A DNA stretch of 45,555 bases from an uncultured Clostridia bacterium (GTDB lineage: Bacteria; Bacillota; Clostridia; Christensenellales; Borkfalkiaceae), in assembly GCA_958419945.1 (NCBI GenBank), contig CATZIC010000005.1:1-45555 (forward strand). The letters are read 5' to 3'. Both the position numbers and the translations under genes were made by a program. Under the pieces are notes generated by a model. The model was not told the origin of the DNA, did not search any database, and saw only the letters and a list, made by a program, of their open reading frames with translations. How positions within the stretch are numbered: position 1 is the stretch's first letter; each line of letters begins with the position of its first letter. Below, in pieces: positions 41,630 to 45,555 of the stretch.

Positions 41630-42250
41630 ATGAAAAAACTTTTGTACTTATTAGCGCTCATTACCGCTTTCGTATGCGTTTTCTCGCTGTACGGCTGTGG
41701 CGGTTTGGGCAGTGGCAGTACGGGCAGCGACAAGCCACAAATCGAAAAGCCTTCCATTACGCTCAGCGAAACGGAAGTAACTTTGATTAAAGGGCAATCC
41801 GCCACAGTTTCCGTGCTTTCCGAAAAGAAACTCGATACTTTGAGTTTAAAATGGTCTTGCAGCGATCAAAAGGTTATATCCTTTAAAAAGGACGCCACAG
41901 ATTTGATCGTTAAAGGCATGGCGGCAGGCGAGGCTACAATGACCCTTTCCATGTCCGGCAAAGAAATAGCAACCTTAAAGGTTACCGTAGTTGAAGCTGA
42001 CCTTACGGTAAGGCTTCCCGAAGGTAAAATCGTACTTTCCGCAGGCGACGTTGCGACCGTAAAAGCGGTTTCGCTCATCGAAAACGGCGGCGACTTTATC
42101 TGGAGCGTTTCATGCGATTCCATTACCTTGGAATCTCAAGGTAATATTGCAAGAATCACCGTTTCCGAAACCTGTCCCAACGGAAGGTATGAGGCTCAGG
42201 TTACGCAAAACGATACCACTTGCAAATTTACGATTATAATAGGGAAATAA
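41630..42250 (+). CDS. Small lipoprotein with two bacterial Ig-like domains
   Basis: A 206-residue lipoprotein with signal peptide and lipobox LYGC (Cys23), a Gly/Ser linker, and two beta-sandwich repeats of the BIG_2 type (about 37-120 and 125-206). The first has LSETEVTLIKGQSATVSV and VKGMAAGEATMTLSM, the second LSAGDVATVKAV. There are no catalytic motifs, so it is probably a surface spacer or binding module. AAAGGGGGA precedes the ATG. It is cotranscribed between GH31 and GDPD genes, with only 11 bases to the next ATG. Confidence 0.8.
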   Translation: MKKLLYLLALITAFVCVFSLYGCGGLGSGSTGSDKPQIEKPSITLSETEVTLIKGQSATVSVLSEKKLDTLSLKWSCSDQKVISFKKDATDLIVKGMAAGEATMTLSMSGKEIATLKVTVVEADLTVRLPEGKIVLSAGDVATVKAVSLIENGGDFIWSVSCDSITLESQGNIARITVSETCPNGRYEAQVTQNDTTCKFTIIIGK

Positions 42251-42261
42251 GGGGTGAAATT

Positions 42262-44016
42262 ATGAAAAAAAATATTATAGCTTTATTTCTTGCCCTTGCG
42301 CTTATTTTGGCACCGGCGGTAACCTACACTGCTAACGCAAGATCGGTATTTTCCCAATATACGACCGCACGTACGGTTACAAGCGGATTAAACCTTCAAC
42401 CTACGGCTATTTTGGAACCTGAAAATTACACGGACATTCCGTCGGGAACGCAGGTTCAGTCGTCCGGCATAACTTCCGTTCTTTTAACGCCCGACGCTGA
42501 AATGAACGTGGCTTTCGGCGATCAAACTTTGCCTTTTTCGGAAGTTTTCGACAGTAGGTTAAAAAGGTTGTTTATTCCTGTATTAAGACTTACCGCAGAA
42601 ACCGTAGACCCCTTCATCAATATGATGAAGAACACTTATTATATCGCCGATATAGTGGTACTTTCTTCGGATATCGAAGTTTTGAAAAAGGTTCGTGAAG
42701 ATTCCGTCGCGACTGTTGCAAACACCGTTTACGACTTAACAAGCGTAACCATTTCTCAAGACAGATACGCCACTTGGGAGTATATTGCGGAAGCAAATAG
42801 GATTCACACGAATATTCTGATGTTCGACGGTGCTGAAGAAAACCTTTCGATTGCCGCAGAATACCTTTCGGCAATGAGTAAGGTTTGCTGGGCTACAACC
42901 GATAGCGAAATTAACACCGTAAAAGCAATCGCAGACGGCTGTACCGGCGTTGTGGTTAAAAATGCTGCAGACTTCAGAAACGCCATGGCTTTCTTCTCAA
43001 GGAAAGGCTTTTCCAAAGCGCAGAACATTGCCGCACACAGGGGCATAACCGCTTACGCTAACGAAAACTCTTTAACGGCTGTATCCGCAGCGGTTTCCGA
43101 GGGTGCAACCCACGCAGAAATCGATATTCAGTTTACGCATGATAAAAACATAGTCGTAAGCCACGATTCCACTACGAACAGAACGACGGGCCAAAATACG
43201 GGTATAGAATCTACGACGGTTTCATTCCTTAAATCTTTGACTTTAAAGGATTACAGCCCAAAATACGAAGAATCCCTTCCTACTTTGGAAGAAGTTATAG
43301 ATGCGGTTTCTAACTCCGATTTGATTCTTATAATCGAACTTAAACTCGAAGACGGAAGAACTCCGGTTGTTACCAAGGGCGCAATCGAAAAGTTCCTTGA
43401 AATAATGAGGGCTCATCCCGAAATGGACGGTAAATGGTTCTGTATAACATTCTTTAGACCCTATGCCGACAAAATGCGTGAATTAGCTCCTGAAATCCCC
43501 GTAGGATTTTTGGGTGCAGGCGCTTCCGGTTATGAAAACGACCAAGGTTTGAAAACCTGGGACGGCGAATGGAGCGGTATGTCCAATATCGCGTCGAAAA
43601 TAGCCTTTATGCACAAGTTTGGTATGGTTTTGGACGAGTCTTATAGCGGTGAAACCAACAATACTGCGCAAGACTATCTCGCAAGGGGATATCTGCAGAA
43701 CAGTTGGACCTTCGAAAATCTCGGCCACTTAAATTCCAAACTCAACATTGCAACTTCCAACGTTATGGAAAAGTGCGCAATGCTTATTAAAGAATTCACA
43801 CCGACGTCTAATACTATTACCGAAGCCGAACTCACAAACGGCAGAGCTACGGTTATGACCGAAAATTATTGCGGTTGGCGTGAAGAAAGAACTTGTAACG
43901 TTATTACTGTTTCAAGAGAGGGCAACAAAGCACAGGTTTTACTGCACTACTCCGAAACGGTAGACGGCGTAAGTTACGGTTTATATAGTCAGCTTATGAC
44001 TTATGAAATAATATAA
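42262..44016 (+). CDS. Secreted glycerophosphodiester phosphodiesterase-domain protein
   Basis: A 584-residue exported protein with a type I signal peptide (cleavage near TANA/RS, residue 27). A GDPD domain occupies about 250-510: His259-Arg260 in AAHRGI, ENSLTA, Glu286 and Asp288 in HAEIDIQFTH and His301 in VVSHDST form the metal and catalytic set. The 220 residues before it are not a standard part of GDPD enzymes; the stretch KVCWATTDSEINTVKAIADG resembles the end of a TIM barrel, so it may be a second degenerate GDPD-like half. The C-terminal 70 residues are beta-rich. AAGGGGTGA precedes 42262; the frame opens at 42220. GDPDs hydrolyse glycerophosphodiesters, including teichoic-acid-type polymers. 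Confidence 0.85.
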   Translation: MKKNIIALFLALALILAPAVTYTANARSVFSQYTTARTVTSGLNLQPTAILEPENYTDIPSGTQVQSSGITSVLLTPDAEMNVAFGDQTLPFSEVFDSRLKRLFIPVLRLTAETVDPFINMMKNTYYIADIVVLSSDIEVLKKVREDSVATVANTVYDLTSVTISQDRYATWEYIAEANRIHTNILMFDGAEENLSIAAEYLSAMSKVCWATTDSEINTVKAIADGCTGVVVKNAADFRNAMAFFSRKGFSKAQNIAAHRGITAYANENSLTAVSAAVSEGATHAEIDIQFTHDKNIVVSHDSTTNRTTGQNTGIESTTVSFLKSLTLKDYSPKYEESLPTLEEVIDAVSNSDLILIIELKLEDGRTPVVTKGAIEKFLEIMRAHPEMDGKWFCITFFRPYADKMRELAPEIPVGFLGAGASGYENDQGLKTWDGEWSGMSNIASKIAFMHKFGMVLDESYSGETNNTAQDYLARGYLQNSWTFENLGHLNSKLNIATSNVMEKCAMLIKEFTPTSNTITEAELTNGRATVMTENYCGWREERTCNVITVSREGNKAQVLLHYSETVDGVSYGLYSQLMTYEII

Positions 44017-44035
44017 TTTTAAGGATGGACAAAAA

Positions 44036-45555
44036 ATGAAAAAAATTCTTGCATCATTGTTGTGTTGTTTTTTGGCTTTGCCTATGTTTGCGTGCACGAT
44101 TCTGCCTAACGACAGCGCAACAGGCGGTAGCAGTAGTTCAGGCGGTAATTCAGGAGGTAATCAAACAGTCGTGGGTAACGAAATAATTAAAGACGCAGAA
44201 TCTTTGAATTTTGCATTTGGCTTAGATAAACAGATTAAAGACGAAGACAACGGATTTTCTTCCGCTTCCGATTTAAAGGGCGCAAGGTTTAACGTTAACG
44301 GTGATTACGTTGACACTTTCACAAAAGTAGAAAGGGCTAAAGATTCCAAACTCGAACTTTATAACAAAAATAACGTTCGTATAGTAAACCTTTCCGGTGG
44401 TGTAGCGTATACTCTTCCTGCAACCGAAATCGACGTTGACTACACGATAGCAAAATATCGTACCGTTATTTCTTTTGAAGACTCTATTTTAACTGCAAGC
44501 GTAGAATCCGGTAACCCTTACGGTAACCTTCCTACTCCTTGGGCAGTTTATGGCGATGAATGGCTTCTTCGCCATCTCATGAACAAAGATTATTACAAAA
44601 ATCAAAATCTTACCCTTATAAAGGGAACGGATTGCCACTTCAGCACTTCCGCAAAAGAGCATGCTTACGGCGATACCACCGTTAAACCGGGCTTTGACGT
44701 ATATCGTTTTGACGTTAAAATCGAAGATTCCGAACAAATAGAACGTCCTTACTATAACATCGCAGTCGTTCGTGAAGTAGATGACGAATTACACTTCAAC
44801 CTTTTCGTAATGAAGTCTAAATCGAACAAATCCGAAGTTATGGACGCACTCGTTCAAAGCATGAAGCTTTTCAAAGCGCAGGGCGTTCAGAGAAACAAAT
44901 TTAACGCAGGCGCAGCAATCGAAGATAAGCATTGGAATAGGGAAACACGTGATTATTTCCGTCAGATTTCCACTTCTAAGACTCTTAACTGGGGTGTATT
45001 CAGTTATTCTATAACAGGTTCGAGCGTCGATCCTTCCGAAGCAGAATATCAGAACAACTACAATAGCAGTAAGAGAATGAAAGACGGTATCGAAGAAGCT
45101 ATGGGCTATAGATACGATATTTATCCTACTTATACTCATATAAGCTGGGGCGGAGTTCCTCACCGTTTCAACACGCCTATGTCCCTTGCCCTTGCAGGCG
45201 GTAACGGCGTAAATAATCAACCTGTATTGCAGTTTACCTATCAGTTTACCACAAACAACAATCTCGTTGCGCAGGAAGTAACTCCTATGTTTGATATTAT
45301 TCGTGGTAAATACGACGATCATTTCAAACAACTTGCAGCCGACATTAAGGCATACGGTAAACCCATTTTGTTAAGATTAAACAACGAAATGAACACCGAC
45401 TGGACCAGCTACTGCGGTATGATGACCCTTCTCGATCCCGATATCTTCGTTATGACCTGGCGTAGAATGTATGACATTTTCATGCAGGAAGGCGTAAACA
45501 ACGTTATTTGGATTTGGAACCCGATCGCTACTTCTTGTCCTTATTCTTCTTGGGG
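44036..45555 (+). CDS. GH26-like beta-mannanase-type lipoprotein (3' end missing)
   Basis: The gene runs off the right edge without a stop; 506 residues are visible. It has a signal peptide with lipobox MFAC (Cys20), a Ser/Gly/Asn linker, a beta-rich N-terminal region and, from about 330, a TIM-barrel-like part. LLRLNNEMNTDWTSYCG carries the likely acid/base Glu451, and VNNVIWIWNP follows, as in GH26 mannanases and related endo-enzymes. The second catalytic Glu would lie beyond the window, so the assignment is tentative. AAGGATGGA precedes the ATG, 19 bases after GDPD. This would be an endo-acting surface enzyme that generates oligosaccharides for the importer. Confidence 0.65.
   Translation, partial: MKKILASLLCCFLALPMFACTILPNDSATGGSSSSGGNSGGNQTVVGNEIIKDAESLNFAFGLDKQIKDEDNGFSSASDLKGARFNVNGDYVDTFTKVERAKDSKLELYNKNNVRIVNLSGGVAYTLPATEIDVDYTIAKYRTVISFEDSILTASVESGNPYGNLPTPWAVYGDEWLLRHLMNKDYYKNQNLTLIKGTDCHFSTSAKEHAYGDTTVKPGFDVYRFDVKIEDSEQIERPYYNIAVVREVDDELHFNLFVMKSKSNKSEVMDALVQSMKLFKAQGVQRNKFNAGAAIEDKHWNRETRDYFRQISTSKTLNWGVFSYSITGSSVDPSEAEYQNNYNSSKRMKDGIEEAMGYRYDIYPTYTHISWGGVPHRFNTPMSLALAGGNGVNNQPVLQFTYQFTTNNNLVAQEVTPMFDIIRGKYDDHFKQLAADIKAYGKPILLRLNNEMNTDWTSYCGMMTLLDPDIFVMTWRRMYDIFMQEGVNNVIWIWNPIATSCPYSSW

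Noticed and set aside
44789..45331. 180-codon minus-strand open frame
   Set aside because: It is antisense to the GH26-like lipoprotein gene, which has a signal peptide, ribosome binding site and motifs; the minus frame has none.
1..45555. CRISPR arrays, tRNA or rRNA genes, insertion sequences, prophage or integrase genes
   Set aside because: No regularly spaced repeats, cloverleaf sequences or transposase, integrase or phage structural motifs were seen.

Overview
The window looks like a chromosomal segment of a monoderm Clostridia-type Bacillota, probably an uncultured gut-type lineage. The evidence is strong AGGAGG ribosome binding sites, sigma-A style promoters, lipobox-type lipoproteins instead of periplasmic proteins, split secD and secF, a bifunctional Rel, hemZ beside rel, and a Gram-positive style carbohydrate importer. 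Genus or species cannot be fixed from the sequence alone. Almost all genes lie on the plus strand.

Positions 1-14.7 kb are conserved housekeeping DNA: the 3' end of queA, tgt (queuosine tRNA modification), yajC, a small TIGR04086-like membrane gene, secD and secF (Sec translocase accessories), recJ, rel, a metallo-beta-lactamase fold hydrolase, hemZ, rpsO and pnp. Terminators or promoters separate queA/tgt, the sec genes, recJ-rel-MBL-hemZ, rpsO and pnp.

Positions 14.9-45.5 kb are accessory DNA and read as one large glycan-utilisation locus, cut off by the right edge. It holds a membrane-anchored EEP phosphatase/nuclease, an SGNH-hydrolase lipoprotein, a minus-strand acetyl-esterase-like hydrolase, a phosphodiester-glycosidase (NAGPA-type) lipoprotein, a cytoplasmic SGNH esterase, two DUF4127 paralogues, a ROK sugar kinase, a GcnA-like GH20 hexosaminidase, two GH31 glycosidases, a GNAT-like acyltransferase, a MurR/RpiR regulator, a 1286-residue lipoprotein with an internal domain duplication, a solute-binding lipoprotein with two permeases (no ATPase), an Ig-like lipoprotein, a secreted GDPD-type phosphodiesterase and a partial GH26-like lipoprotein. 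The logic fits extracellular cleavage of phosphodiester- and ester-decorated glycans, oligosaccharide uptake, then cytoplasmic deacylation, exo-glycosidase trimming and sugar phosphorylation.

The most interesting signals are regulatory. A 15-bp TGAAR-N5-TTTCA palindrome sits 7-8 bp upstream of the -35 box at three lipoprotein promoters, with a half-site at the RpiR gene's own promoter. A 13-bp hairpin buries the Shine-Dalgarno of the small membrane gene after yajC. The giant lipoprotein gene has a long leader with mutually exclusive hairpins. U-tract-less hairpins flank the solute-binding-protein gene. A dispersed 14-16 bp repeat has one copy inside recJ. The giant lipoprotein and the twin DUF4127 modules are the best candidates for undescribed biology.
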